64,000 nt of DNA, taken from assembly GCA_019115145.1 (NCBI GenBank), contig DXED01000029.1, positions 1 to 64,000 on the forward strand, given 5' to 3'. How positions within the stretch are numbered: position 1 is the stretch's first letter; each line of letters opens with the position of its first letter. This stretch comes from Claveliimonas intestinigallinarum. GTDB lineage: Bacteria > Bacillota > Clostridia > Lachnospirales > Lachnospiraceae. Made by a program: the position numbers and the translations under genes. The notes under the pieces were generated by a model. The model was not told the origin of the DNA. It ran no database searches and saw only the letters and a program-made list of their open reading frames with translations. This document shows, piece by piece, positions 8,851-17,202 of the stretch.

Positions 8851-9786
8851 CTAGCGTTTTCTGTCGGACAGCACCGCGATCAGGATCACGATACCCTTTA
8901 CCACATCCTGGTAGTAGGATGAAACGCCCAGGATGTTCAGCCCGTTATTCAGGACAGCGATGATCAGTACGCCGACAAAGGTTCCCCAGATGCGTCCCCG
9001 GCCGCCGTTCATACTTGTACCGCCAAGAGCCACCGCGGCGATGGCGTCCAGCTCATACCCGTCTCCCAGGTTTGGCTGGGCAGATCCCAGTCTGGACAGG
9101 AGAATGAGTCCGGACAGCGCTGCCATACCGCCGGAGATGGCATAGACGGCAAGCTTTGTCCTGTGGATGTTCACACCCGCCAGCCGGGCTGCTTCCCAGT
9201 TGCTTCCTGTGGCGTACACTCTTCTGCCGAATGTAGTCTTCTCAAGAATGAACATAAAGAGGGCGAAAATCAGGATAAACAGGATTACAGGGATGGGAAT
9301 GTGATAGAAATTCCCCTTTCCCACTACCTTTAAGGTAAAGCTGTCTCCCAGGTTGGAGATGGGCTTCCCGTCCATGAAGATCATGGTCAGTCCCCTGTAG
9401 ACTGTCATAGTCACAAGGGTAGCGATAAAGGGCTGCAGTCTTCCCTTTGTGACAAGGATACCACTGATAAAGCCAAGTCCTGTCCCGATCACCAGAGCCA
9501 GCAGCATGGCAGCCCCCACGGGCATCCCGTTTGATATAAATCCCGCGCACAGCGCAGTGGACAGAGCCAGGACAGAGCCCACGGACAGGTCAATGCCCCC
9601 GGTCAGGATAACGCAGGTCATTCCAAATGCGATCAGTCCGTTGATGGAGGACTGCCTCAGCAGTGACAAAAAGTTTCCCACAGTCCGGAACTCCGGGCTG
9701 ATGATACCGATGACTACCACTAAAAGGATCAGCGCGATCAGGGCGCCCAGATCCTGTATCTTATTGATCGTTTTCTGCTTATTCAT
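8851..9786 (-). CDS. rbsC: Ribose ABC transporter permease
   Basis: A 311-residue membrane protein with about 8-10 spans, of the RbsC/XylH/AraH permease family. Recognisable parts are IAFGMTCVILTGGIDLSVGS, GRRVYATGSNWEAARLAGV (the cytoplasmic loop that contacts the ATPase) and ALGGTSMNGGRGRIWGTFVG. It forms the channel for ribose with RbsA and RbsB. The start overlaps the end of rbsA by 8 bases, implying coupled translation. Confidence 0.93.
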   Translation of the reverse strand: MNKQKTINKIQDLGALIALILLVVVIGIISPEFRTVGNFLSLLRQSSINGLIAFGMTCVILTGGIDLSVGSVLALSTALCAGFISNGMPVGAAMLLALVIGTGLGFISGILVTKGRLQPFIATLVTMTVYRGLTMIFMDGKPISNLGDSFTLKVVGKGNFYHIPIPVILFILIFALFMFILEKTTFGRRVYATGSNWEAARLAGVNIHRTKLAVYAISGGMAALSGLILLSRLGSAQPNLGDGYELDAIAAVALGGTSMNGGRGRIWGTFVGVLIIAVLNNGLNILGVSSYYQDVVKGIVILIAVLSDRKR

Positions 9787-11269
9787 TTAAATTCCCTCCT
9801 GTCGCCAGGATCATGATATTTTCCTGGTCCGCCTCTTCCTTACTCAGAATTCCCCGCACAAGTCCCTCTCTCACTACCATGATGCGGTCCGCCATTCCCA
9901 GCACCTCCGGGAGCTCCGAAGACACCATGATGATCGCCACGCCTTTTGCGGCAAGGTCATTGATGATATTGTAAATCTCCTTTTTTGCGCCTATATCCAC
10001 GCCTCTGGTGGGCTCGTCCAGGATCAGCACCTTCGGATCTGTGTAGATCCACTTTGCGAAGACCACCTTCTGCTGATTTCCGCCGCTCAGTCTGCCGCAC
10101 TCGTGCTCCGGCCCAAAGCATTTGATATGTAGTTCTTCGATTCCCTTTTGCACCAGCTCCCGCTCCTCTTTTTTCCTGAGAACGCCCCTCCTGGAAATGC
10201 GTCCCAGATTGGCGAGGGAGATGTTCTTGCGGATGCTCTCCTCCAGCATCAGGCCCTCGGTCTTGCGGTCCTCGGTGATAAAGCCGATACCGTTTTTCAT
10301 GGCCTGCCCGGGATTATGGTTATGTATTTCCTCTCCGTTCAAAAAAAGCTTCCCGGTGACATGGGGCATATTTCCGAAGATCGCCTGCATGATCTCTGTT
10401 CTTCCCGCGCCCATCAGGCCTGATACGCCAAGCACCTCCCCGGCATGGACTTCAAAGGACACATCCTTAAATACGCCCGGACAGGTGAGTCCCTCTACCT
10501 TAAAGACAACCTCTCCGATGCTGGCTTCGCGGAGGGGGTAACGCTCTCCGATCTCCCGGCCGATCATCATCTTCACCACATCGTTCATATCCGTGTCCTG
10601 GATACGTTTTGTATCAATGTAGGAGCCGTCCCGGAGCACAGTGATCCGGTCGCAGAGCTCAAAGATCTCCTCCATTCTGTGGGAAATGTAGACGATGGAG
10701 ACGCCCTTTTCCTTCAGCGATCTCACCACCTGGAACAAAACCTCCGTCTCACTCTGGGTCAGCGCCGCGGTGGGCTCATCCATGATTATGACTTTGGCGT
10801 CCACCATAAGCGCCTTGGCGATCTCGATCATCTGCTGCTGCCCCACGGACAGCTCGCTCATTCTCTGCTGTGGATCAATGGACACGCCCAGTCTGTCCAG
10901 GATCTTTCTGACCTCGGCCCTCATAGCCTTCTTGTCGCACACGCCAAACCGGCCGTGTATCTCTTTCCCCAGGAACATATTTTCCTCCACTGTCAGATCA
11001 AACAGCACATTCAGCTCCTGGTGAATAAAGACAATCCCCGCCTTTTCCGCTTCCTGCGGATTTTTGTAGTACACCTCCTGTCCGTCCACAATGACCTGCC
11101 CGGCGTCCTTTGTGTAGACTCCCGTCAGGATCTTCATCAGGGTGGATTTCCCCGCGCCGTTCTCGCCCATCAGCGCGTGGATCTCACCGTGATCCAGCAG
11201 AAATCCGGCTTCCTTAAGAACCGCGTTGCCGCCAAAGGACTTGTCAATTCCGCGCATCTCAATCTGCAT
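9779..11269 (-). CDS. rbsA: Ribose ABC transporter ATPase, double cassette
   Basis: A 496-residue protein with two fused nucleotide-binding domains, normal for sugar transporters of this class. The first has Walker A GENGAGKST, signature LSVGQQQ and Walker B VIIMDEPTAAL. The second has a degenerate P-loop (GLMGAGRTE), signature LSGGNQQK and LILDEPTRGVD; this asymmetry is usual in RbsA. ATG at 11269 follows GGAGGGAGAACC; the earlier in-frame ATG at 11299 overlaps the end of rbsD and lacks a site. It energises ribose uptake with RbsC and RbsB. Confidence 0.94.
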   Translation of the reverse strand: MQIEMRGIDKSFGGNAVLKEAGFLLDHGEIHALMGENGAGKSTLMKILTGVYTKDAGQVIVDGQEVYYKNPQEAEKAGIVFIHQELNVLFDLTVEENMFLGKEIHGRFGVCDKKAMRAEVRKILDRLGVSIDPQQRMSELSVGQQQMIEIAKALMVDAKVIIMDEPTAALTQSETEVLFQVVRSLKEKGVSIVYISHRMEEIFELCDRITVLRDGSYIDTKRIQDTDMNDVVKMMIGREIGERYPLREASIGEVVFKVEGLTCPGVFKDVSFEVHAGEVLGVSGLMGAGRTEIMQAIFGNMPHVTGKLFLNGEEIHNHNPGQAMKNGIGFITEDRKTEGLMLEESIRKNISLANLGRISRRGVLRKKEERELVQKGIEELHIKCFGPEHECGRLSGGNQQKVVFAKWIYTDPKVLILDEPTRGVDIGAKKEIYNIINDLAAKGVAIIMVSSELPEVLGMADRIMVVREGLVRGILSKEEADQENIMILATGGNLNE

Positions 11270-11286
11270 GGTTCTCCCTCCTCTTC

Positions 11287-11697
11287 CTAAAAAATGCATC
11301 CCGACTGCAGGATGATATTTGCATAGGGTGTCGTCTCTCCTGTCCGAATCACTGCCCTGCAGTCTCTGGTCAACCGTTTCAGCTCCTCATGGGGAACGAA
11401 CTCGATCATCTCCCCGTCAATCCCCTCTCCCCGCAGATATTCCTCTATTTCTTTGAGCAGAGCGGGGCTTTTCTCTTTGATCTCCTCCGCCAGGATGACC
11501 TTCTCAATCTTCATGTCAGCGCCCGTCTCACAGAGCACATCCATAAAGGAGGGAAGTCCGAACCGCAGGGCCAGATCGATGCGCCTGGTGCCCTCCGGAA
11601 TAGGGAGACCGCAGTCCCCGATGCAGATCCTGTCCGTGTGTCCCATGTGAGCCAGGACATCCGCCACCTCACTGTTCAAAATACCGTGTTTTTTCAA
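11287..11697 (-). CDS. rbsD: D-ribose pyranase
   Basis: A 136-residue protein, the usual RbsD length, with the family start MKKHGILNSEVADVLAHMGHTD, the GDCGLPIP motif, and the C-terminal RTGETTPYANIILQSG. RbsD interconverts the pyranose forms of D-ribose to help supply the furanose used by ribokinase. Its start overlaps the stop of rbsK by four bases (ATGA type). Confidence 0.94.
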   Translation of the reverse strand: MKKHGILNSEVADVLAHMGHTDRICIGDCGLPIPEGTRRIDLALRFGLPSFMDVLCETGADMKIEKVILAEEIKEKSPALLKEIEEYLRGEGIDGEMIEFVPHEELKRLTRDCRAVIRTGETTPYANIILQSGCIF

Positions 11698-12590
11698 CCT
11701 ATCTTCCCCCCTAATTCTCGCTCCACTTCCTCAGCAGAGGGCATCCCGCTCTGAGCGCCGAACTTTTCTGTGGAAAGTCCTGCCGCTGTATTGGCGTACA
11801 CAAGGGCGTCCCGGATGTCATCGCCAGCGCAGATCCGCACACAGAAGGCTCCGTTCAGCGTATCGCCTGCCCCTGTCGTGTCTGCCACCTCTGACATTCT
11901 CGCCGGTACCCGCAGGATTTCCCCGCTCCTTAAACATGTCACCACGCCTCTGGATCCCTGGGTAATGACCAGCTTTTCCGGATATTTCCTGAGCATATCC
12001 TCCGTGTCCTTCTGCTCTCCGAAAATCAGCACTGCCTCGTGCTCATTGGGGGTCAGGTAAGTCACCATATCCACGATCTCCTCCGGAACAGCGGCTGCCG
12101 GCGCCGGGTTCAGCACGACCGGGATTTTCTTTTCGTGACACATTTTCACGGTGTAAATGACTGTCTCCAGAGGGATCTCGTGCTGGAGCACCACCATGTC
12201 ATATTTTCCCAGCTCACCGCTGATGCTGTCCACATAGGCCTGATCCACTTTCCCGTTTGCGCCCGGAACCACTACGATTGTATTGTCATTTTCCGCCACT
12301 GTGATCATGGCCAGCCCTGTAGGGACTCCCTCCAGGACCCGGACGTGATCTGTTCTGACACCTGCGCCCTGCAGGTTTTTCAGGAGGAGCTTCCCGTTGT
12401 CGTCATCCCCCACGCATCCGAACATCTCCACCTCAGCTCCCAGTCTTGCCATGGCCACCGCCTGGTTGGCGCCTTTTCCTCCGGGTATGCGGCTGATGCT
12501 GTCCGCCCGGAGCGTCTCTCCCTTCAGAGGAATCCGCTCTGCCGTCACTGTCATGTCCATATTGATGCTTCCCACTACTGCAAGTTTCAT
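11694..12590 (-). CDS. rbsK: Ribokinase
   Basis: A 298-residue PfkB-family sugar kinase. The N-terminus VVGSINMDMTVTAERIPLKG and GGKGANQAVAMARLGA are ribokinase hallmarks; the anion hole and catalytic Asp lie in DTTGAGDTLNGAF near residue 235-247. It phosphorylates ribose at O5. It is the first gene of the ribose operon, preceded by AAGGAG and by a leader of about 140 bases that carries two operators. Confidence 0.95.
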   Translation of the reverse strand: MKLAVVGSINMDMTVTAERIPLKGETLRADSISRIPGGKGANQAVAMARLGAEVEMFGCVGDDDNGKLLLKNLQGAGVRTDHVRVLEGVPTGLAMITVAENDNTIVVVPGANGKVDQAYVDSISGELGKYDMVVLQHEIPLETVIYTVKMCHEKKIPVVLNPAPAAAVPEEIVDMVTYLTPNEHEAVLIFGEQKDTEDMLRKYPEKLVITQGSRGVVTCLRSGEILRVPARMSEVADTTGAGDTLNGAFCVRICAGDDIRDALVYANTAAGLSTEKFGAQSGMPSAEEVERELGGKIG

Positions 12591-12622
12591 CCCATGTCTT
12601 CTCCTTTCATTTCCTCTTTTCT

Positions 12623-12636
12623 TGAAACCGGTTTCA
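12623..12636. promoter_or_regulatory. Operator O2 of the rbs operon
   Basis: Perfect palindrome TGAAACCGGTTTCA inside the rbsK leader, centred 86 bases from O1. With its flanking T it also matches the CcpA cre consensus WTGNAANCGNWNNCA, so it may bind RbsR, CcpA or both. Confidence 0.75.
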
Positions 12637-12708
12637 GATCTTTTGAAAAAGTAGGATCTCCATCTGAGATCCTCTTCGTTTCATCGCATTTCCGGTCTCG
12701 TTCTTTCT

Positions 12709-12722
12709 TGAAACCGGTTTCA
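12709..12722. promoter_or_regulatory. Operator O1 of the rbs operon
   Basis: Second perfect TGAAACCGGTTTCA, 12 bases downstream of the -10 box and therefore over the transcription start. Confidence 0.8.
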
Positions 12723-12734
12723 ATTTCTGGCTAT

Positions 12735-12763
12735 ATTATAGGTCTACTTCCCTTTCCTGTCAA
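12735..12763 (-). promoter_or_regulatory. Consensus promoter of the rbs operon
   Basis: Minus strand TTGACA (12758-12763), 17-base spacer, TATAAT (12735-12740). Confidence 0.82.
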
Positions 12764-12815
12764 TCTGTTTTGTTCTTTTCGTCAGACATGCACATTTTTT
12801 AGGTTTATTTTTTGT

Positions 12816-13319
12816 CTATTTTTCACAATCCATTTGTTCTTTTACCAGCTCAATGGCCTCTTTTCCTGTCATGTGGTCAATGGTCATCTCCAGCATGCAC
12901 AGGGGCTTCCACTCCCGGTCAATGGCCGCCGCCCGGTCCTGCGGTGTGCTCCGGGGCGCATACTTTTGGGCCAGCTTTTCTATTGCCTGACGCTTTTCTG
13001 CCTCATCCTCCATGACCCGAACCCGGCCAAAGGCGATGACGCTCCTGAAATAGGTAGTGTACTCCTCCGGCACGATCCTGTCCTGATCAATGACACAGAA
13101 GGAAGCCTTCGGCTCCGCTGCGATGGCATCCAGCTTGTGTCCGCTTTTCGCGCTGTGAAAATAAAGCTTCTCCCCGTCATACACGTAGCTGATGGGCACC
13201 GCATAAGGGTATCCGTCATCTCCCGCCAGCGCCAGCACGCCGGACGTGCCCCTCTTTAATATTTCCCCTGCCTCCTTCTCTGACAGGAGCTGTCTTTTTC
13301 TTCTCATTTCTCGAAACAT
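12816..13319 (-). CDS. Pyridoxamine 5'-phosphate oxidase-like flavin-binding protein
   Basis: A 167-residue split-barrel protein of the NimA-like PNPOx group: LLSEKEAGEILKRGTSGVLA at the start, then GYPYAVPISYVYDGEKLYFH and SGHKLDAIAAEPKASFCVID. Family members bind FMN or a related cofactor and include nitroimidazole-resistance reductases; the substrate here is unknown. ATG at 13319 has GAAGAGG before it; seven more codons upstream are possible. It lies 29 bases after the M19 dipeptidase on the same strand, so the two are probably co-transcribed. Confidence 0.82.
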   Translation of the reverse strand: MFREMRRKRQLLSEKEAGEILKRGTSGVLALAGDDGYPYAVPISYVYDGEKLYFHSAKSGHKLDAIAAEPKASFCVIDQDRIVPEEYTTYFRSVIAFGRVRVMEDEAEKRQAIEKLAQKYAPRSTPQDRAAAIDREWKPLCMLEMTIDHMTGKEAIELVKEQMDCEK

Positions 13320-13348
13320 ATGTCCTCTTCCCTTTCTCAATGCCTGTT

Positions 13349-14320
13349 TTATCTTTCCTTCCAGATTCGGAGGGCGTTTTTATACCAGATCTTATCAAGC
13401 TGACTCTCCGACAGCCCCTCCTTCTTCAGCGCCTCCCACAGTCTTCCCATGCACCCTGTGTCGGGAATATCCATCCTTTTCATCCCGTCGAAGCCGTCAA
13501 AATCTGTCCCGATGGCGGGAAGATCCTCTCCCCCTGCCCGGAGCATGTGAAGCACGTGGGCCGTCATCTCCTCCAGCCGGGACTCCTCCGGCGTGCCAAG
13601 GAAGGGGCCGTAAAGATTAAGGCCCGTCACGCCGCCACGCTCTCCCAGAGCCCGCAGCATTCCATCTGTCAGGTTCCGGGGGTGGGCCGCCAGGGCGCGG
13701 CAGTTGGAGTGGGTGGCCGCCACAGGCTTTTTGCTGCATTTCATGACATCCCAAAACACGCCGTCAGATGCGTGGGAGACATCCACGATCATGCCCAGCT
13801 CGTTCATCCTCTCCACGACCCGGACGCCAAAGGGCGTCAGCCCCCGTTCCATGACAGAGGGCTCCCGGCTGCCTGGGGCGCCGATACAGTTCTCGTAGTT
13901 CCAGAGGAGGGTGATGAGCCGCACATCCCTTCTGTAAAGCTCCTCCAGGCGCTCCAGGCTGCCGTTCAATATGCCGCCCTCCTCCACAGTGAGGATTGCG
14001 GCTGTCTTTCCCCTCCTGCGGATGGCTTCTATATCCCCCGGCTCCGCTGCGATCTCAAGCCGGCCGCCCCACCTTTCTGCCTGCTCGTGCAGATAATCTG
14101 TCATAGCCAGTACACGGCGGTACCCCGCATTGTACTGCTCCGCGGAGGTATTTCCCTCCATGGCGTCCCTGTAGGCAAAGCAGGCAAAGAACTGGGCGAG
14201 GGCTTCCTCCTCTTCCAGCTTCCGAATGCTGACAGATCCGTCATTTTCCAGGAGATCCCCCTCTCCTCCCAGGTCCAGAAGTCTCCACAGCGTGTCGCAG
14301 TGCAGATCGATCAAATTCAT
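13349..14320 (-). CDS. Membrane dipeptidase (peptidase M19)
   Basis: A 323-residue metal-dependent dipeptidase. The zinc-binding start IDLHCDT, the bridging Glu in AILTVEEGG, the histidines in VDVSHASDGVFWDV and AATHSNCRA, and GTDFDGFDGM near the C-terminus all fit the renal-dipeptidase family. No signal peptide is present, as in many bacterial forms. It would hydrolyse dipeptides, sometimes with D-residues. AGGAGG precedes the ATG. It is divergent, over about 60 bases, from a class-I amidotransferase hydrolase. Confidence 0.92.
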   Translation of the reverse strand: MNLIDLHCDTLWRLLDLGGEGDLLENDGSVSIRKLEEEEALAQFFACFAYRDAMEGNTSAEQYNAGYRRVLAMTDYLHEQAERWGGRLEIAAEPGDIEAIRRRGKTAAILTVEEGGILNGSLERLEELYRRDVRLITLLWNYENCIGAPGSREPSVMERGLTPFGVRVVERMNELGMIVDVSHASDGVFWDVMKCSKKPVAATHSNCRALAAHPRNLTDGMLRALGERGGVTGLNLYGPFLGTPEESRLEEMTAHVLHMLRAGGEDLPAIGTDFDGFDGMKRMDIPDTGCMGRLWEALKKEGLSESQLDKIWYKNALRIWKER

Positions 14321-14379
14321 GTCTTACCTCCTCCTTTCGCACATATACTATACTACATTATTTTTGAGGAGGAAAGCGT

Positions 14380-15129
14380 ATGACTCCTGTTCGTACCTCT
14401 GCCGGAACTCCTGTGATCGGGATCGTCACCTGTGGCTTTGCAGGGAACCGCCAGTTTGTCACAGACAGCTACATTTCTTCCGTGTGCCGCGGGGGAGGCT
14501 GCCCGGTCCTTCTGCCCTGCGTGGAGAACGGGAACCGGAGACTGATGGAGGTCATGGCCTCCTGCTGCCACGGATTTCTATTCTGCGGCGGCGGGGACAT
14601 CACCCCCTTTCTTCTGGACCGCCCTCCCCTGTCTCCCTCCGGGGAGACGGACGTAAAAACGGACATATTTCAGATTCTTTTCCTGAAATATGTCCTTTCC
14701 ACGTCAAAGCCCGTCCTCGCCATCTGCCGGGGCATGCAGGTTTTGAACGCCGCCTGCGGCGGGGAGCTTCTCCAGGATCTCTCCTTAAGGGAGGAGCCGG
14801 TCCTGAACCACATGCAAAGATCCCGGCTGCGCAGCGATTTCTGCCATACTATCTCCGTCAAAAAAGATAGCATCCTATATAAAATCTTTGGAGAAACCAC
14901 AGCTGTCAACAGTTTTCATCATCAGGCAGTCCTGACGCCGGGGGAAGGGCTCACAGTCACTGCCAGGGCTCCGGACGGAATCCCCGAGGGGCTGGAGATG
15001 CCCTCCCACCCCTTTGTCCTGGGAGTCCAGTGGCATCCCGAGTGCATGACCCGGTCCCTCAATATGCGCCGCCTGTTTCTCGCCTTTGTGGATGCGGCAA
15101 GAGGACAGGACAGCAGGGAAGGGAGATAA
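14380..15129 (+). CDS. Gamma-glutamyl-gamma-aminobutyrate hydrolase-like (peptidase C26)
   Basis: A 249-residue glutamine-amidotransferase-fold hydrolase. The nucleophile elbow is AICRGMQVLN, the His-Glu pair is in VQWHPE near residue 218, and GGGDITP precedes the nucleophile as in PuuD-like enzymes. These enzymes cut gamma-glutamyl amides. It is clearly this family, but the real substrate could be any gamma-glutamyl compound. The pairing with a dipeptidase suggests a role in peptide or gamma-glutamyl turnover. Confidence 0.86.
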   Translation: MTPVRTSAGTPVIGIVTCGFAGNRQFVTDSYISSVCRGGGCPVLLPCVENGNRRLMEVMASCCHGFLFCGGGDITPFLLDRPPLSPSGETDVKTDIFQILFLKYVLSTSKPVLAICRGMQVLNAACGGELLQDLSLREEPVLNHMQRSRLRSDFCHTISVKKDSILYKIFGETTAVNSFHHQAVLTPGEGLTVTARAPDGIPEGLEMPSHPFVLGVQWHPECMTRSLNMRRLFLAFVDAARGQDSREGR

Positions 15130-15145
15130 CAGCGGCAGGTCATTT

Positions 15146-16483
15146 TTACAGAGATTTCCGGATCTTTCTCCAGATGATGATGGAGAGGAGCACCGCAATG
15201 TAATCTGTGATGGCCTGCCCGTAGATCACTCCGTTCAGACCGGCCACCGCCTGCAGCAGATAGAGGAGAGGGATAAGAAGAACCCCCTGTCTCATGACCG
15301 ACAGGATCGTAGCCGGCAGGGCGTGTTCCACAGACTGCATGCAGTTCATGTTAACGAAGAGGATGCCGATAAAGGGGCCGGAGACCATGTAGGCCACCAG
15401 CATCTCCACGCCGTAGCGGACCACGTCGCTGTCACTGATAAACAGGCGGATGATGGGCTCCCTCGCCACAAAGAAGAGGACCGTGGCAGCCACACCCACG
15501 ACAACGCAGCATTTCTTCGTAAAGCTCTCCACCTCCCGGAACCGGGCTGTGCTGCCCGCCCCATAGCTGTAGCCGAGAAGAGGCTGGACGCCGTTTGCAA
15601 GTCCCATCTGGAGGAATGTGATAAACATATTTGCCTTGAACACAATACCGATAGCTGCTACCGGATCATTTCCGTAGGCCACAAGGATCTGGTTCAGCAC
15701 AATGGTGGACACACTCATGAGGGCTGAGAAGATGGCTGTCGGAAGGCCGGTAGAACAGACTCCCTTCAGTATGCCGTCCCCACAGTTGAAATCCCTGGGG
15801 CTCAGGGACATGGACACAGACTTTCTCAAAAAGTACCACAGGTAGTAGGCGCTTGCCATGACATTTCCAATGGTGGTGGCAATAGCCGCCCCGGCAGCTC
15901 CCATGCCAAAGCCGAATATAAAGAGGGGATCCAGCACAATGTTGGCGATAGTCCCGATCATGCTGCCGATCATGGCCTCCCTGCTGGCTCCCTCCGCCCG
16001 GACCACAAAGCTGGCAGCGGCGGACCAGATGATAAAGGGGGCTCCAACGGCCACGTAAATCGTGTACCCTCTCGCATACTCATAGGTCTGGGCATCCGCT
16101 CCAAAAAGAGACAGGATGGGACCGGTGAACACAAGAAGAACCACAGCAAAGAACACGCCTACAATAAGAGAGGCGTAGGTGACAAAGGAGGATACCTGCC
16201 GCACTCTTCTCTCATTTTTCTGTCCAAGGGCCATGGAAGCGGCGGCACTGCCGCCCATGCCGAACATATTTGCAAAAGCCATAAAGAGGATGAAGATGGG
16301 GTTCGTCAGACTCACAGCCGCCACCTGCAGGGCATCGCCGGTCTGTCCCACGAAAAAAGTGTCCGCCATATTGTAGAGCACGGTCACAAGACTGCTGATG
16401 ACGCTGGGAATAGCCATCTTCGCCACCGCGCTGGACACCTTCATAGTTCCCATCCAGTCCTTTTCCAGTTCATTTTCCTTCAT
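15146..16483 (-). CDS. MATE-family multidrug exporter
   Basis: A 445-residue protein with 12 membrane spans in two halves: AIPSVISSLVTVLYNMADTF at the first helix, NPIFILFMAFANMFGMGGSA, and the second half beginning near ICSTGLPTAIFSALMSVS. ATG at 16483 follows GGAAGGAGAG; an upstream start would overlap marR. MATE proteins export cationic drugs in exchange for Na+ or H+. It lies 43 bases behind the marR gene on the same strand and is almost certainly controlled by it. Confidence 0.92.
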   Translation of the reverse strand: MKENELEKDWMGTMKVSSAVAKMAIPSVISSLVTVLYNMADTFFVGQTGDALQVAAVSLTNPIFILFMAFANMFGMGGSAAASMALGQKNERRVRQVSSFVTYASLIVGVFFAVVLLVFTGPILSLFGADAQTYEYARGYTIYVAVGAPFIIWSAAASFVVRAEGASREAMIGSMIGTIANIVLDPLFIFGFGMGAAGAAIATTIGNVMASAYYLWYFLRKSVSMSLSPRDFNCGDGILKGVCSTGLPTAIFSALMSVSTIVLNQILVAYGNDPVAAIGIVFKANMFITFLQMGLANGVQPLLGYSYGAGSTARFREVESFTKKCCVVVGVAATVLFFVAREPIIRLFISDSDVVRYGVEMLVAYMVSGPFIGILFVNMNCMQSVEHALPATILSVMRQGVLLIPLLYLLQAVAGLNGVIYGQAITDYIAVLLSIIIWRKIRKSL

Positions 16484-16526
16484 TTTCTGCTCTCTCCTTC
16501 CAGTTTCATCTATTGTGCTGTCTGCT

Positions 16527-16964
16527 TTACCTGTAATGCTCATCAAGATTTTTCAGCATTTTTCCCGCAATCTCAAGAAATGTCTCCTGCTCCTCCCGGG
16601 AAATGCCCCGCAGGAGGAGGGCCTCCGACTCCTCGATCTCCCGCCTGAGCGCCTCGTGGATCTTCTCCGCCTTCTTGGTGAAGACAATCCGCTTCCAGCG
16701 GCCGTCCTCCTCGTCCGGAACACGGCAGATCAGCTCCCTTTTCTCCAGGGCTTTAAGTACCTCCGATGCGGTGGGCGGCCGCAGTCCGAACTCCCTCTCT
16801 ATATCCTTCTGGTAGACCTTGCGCTTCATGCCCTCCACCAAAATGTAATCCAGTATATTCCCCTGGGAACCGCTGATCCCCACTGATTCCTGCACCGCCA
16901 TAGAGCGCCTCCTGAGCCGGTTGGAGATCATGTTGATCATTTTTCCTGTTTCCACACACAACAC
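16527..16964 (-). CDS. MarR-family regulator
   Basis: A 145-residue winged-helix protein: SGSQGNILDYIL, then the recognition helix region LRPPTASEVLKALEKRELI and the wing VPDEEDGRWKRIVFTKKAE. The family represses efflux genes and releases DNA on binding small phenolic or lipophilic ligands. The start is taken as GTG; ATG at 16940 is an alternative. It is promoter-proximal to the MATE gene; a consensus promoter and the palindrome TTAGGTTCCTAA lie upstream. Confidence 0.88.
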   Translation of the reverse strand: MLCVETGKMINMISNRLRRRSMAVQESVGISGSQGNILDYILVEGMKRKVYQKDIEREFGLRPPTASEVLKALEKRELICRVPDEEDGRWKRIVFTKKAEKIHEALRREIEESEALLLRGISREEQETFLEIAGKMLKNLDEHYR

Positions 16965-17038
16965 CGCCTTTCTTCCGCGCAGCTCCGAAACTCACCTCAA
17001 ATCCGGTAAAGTCCCGTAAATTCGGGCCATTCATTTAT

Positions 17039-17050
17039 TTAGGTTCCTAA
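17039..17050. promoter_or_regulatory. Probable MarR operator
   Basis: TTAGGTTCCTAA, two 5-base inverted arms around TT, at the expected transcription start of the marR-MATE operon. Confidence 0.6.
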
Positions 17051-17052
17051 GT

Positions 17053-17081
17053 ATTATAGTGTCAATTGTCGCTATTGTCAA
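17053..17081 (-). promoter_or_regulatory. Consensus promoter of marR-MATE
   Basis: Minus strand TTGACA (17076-17081), 17 bases, TATAAT (17053-17058). Confidence 0.8.
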
Positions 17082-17110
17082 GAAAATATGCGGTCTGACA
17101 CACCAGACCG

Positions 17111-17182
17111 GGCACAATTATGCACCAGTAGATGTAAACGCAGACGTAATGCTTTTTAAAAGCATTACGTCTGCGTTTACAT
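17111..17182 (+). repeat. Palindromic intergenic repeat, copy C
   Basis: CACAATTA and CACCAGT followed by a perfect 51-base palindrome: arms 17132-17156 and 17158-17182 around a single T at 17157, with GACGTAATGC in its core. It has the same spacing as copies A and B near base 430-700. It lies just after the stop of the oxidoreductase gene and could act as its terminator. Confidence 0.8.
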
Positions 17183-17202
17183 GTGCATCTACATATTTCC
17201 CT

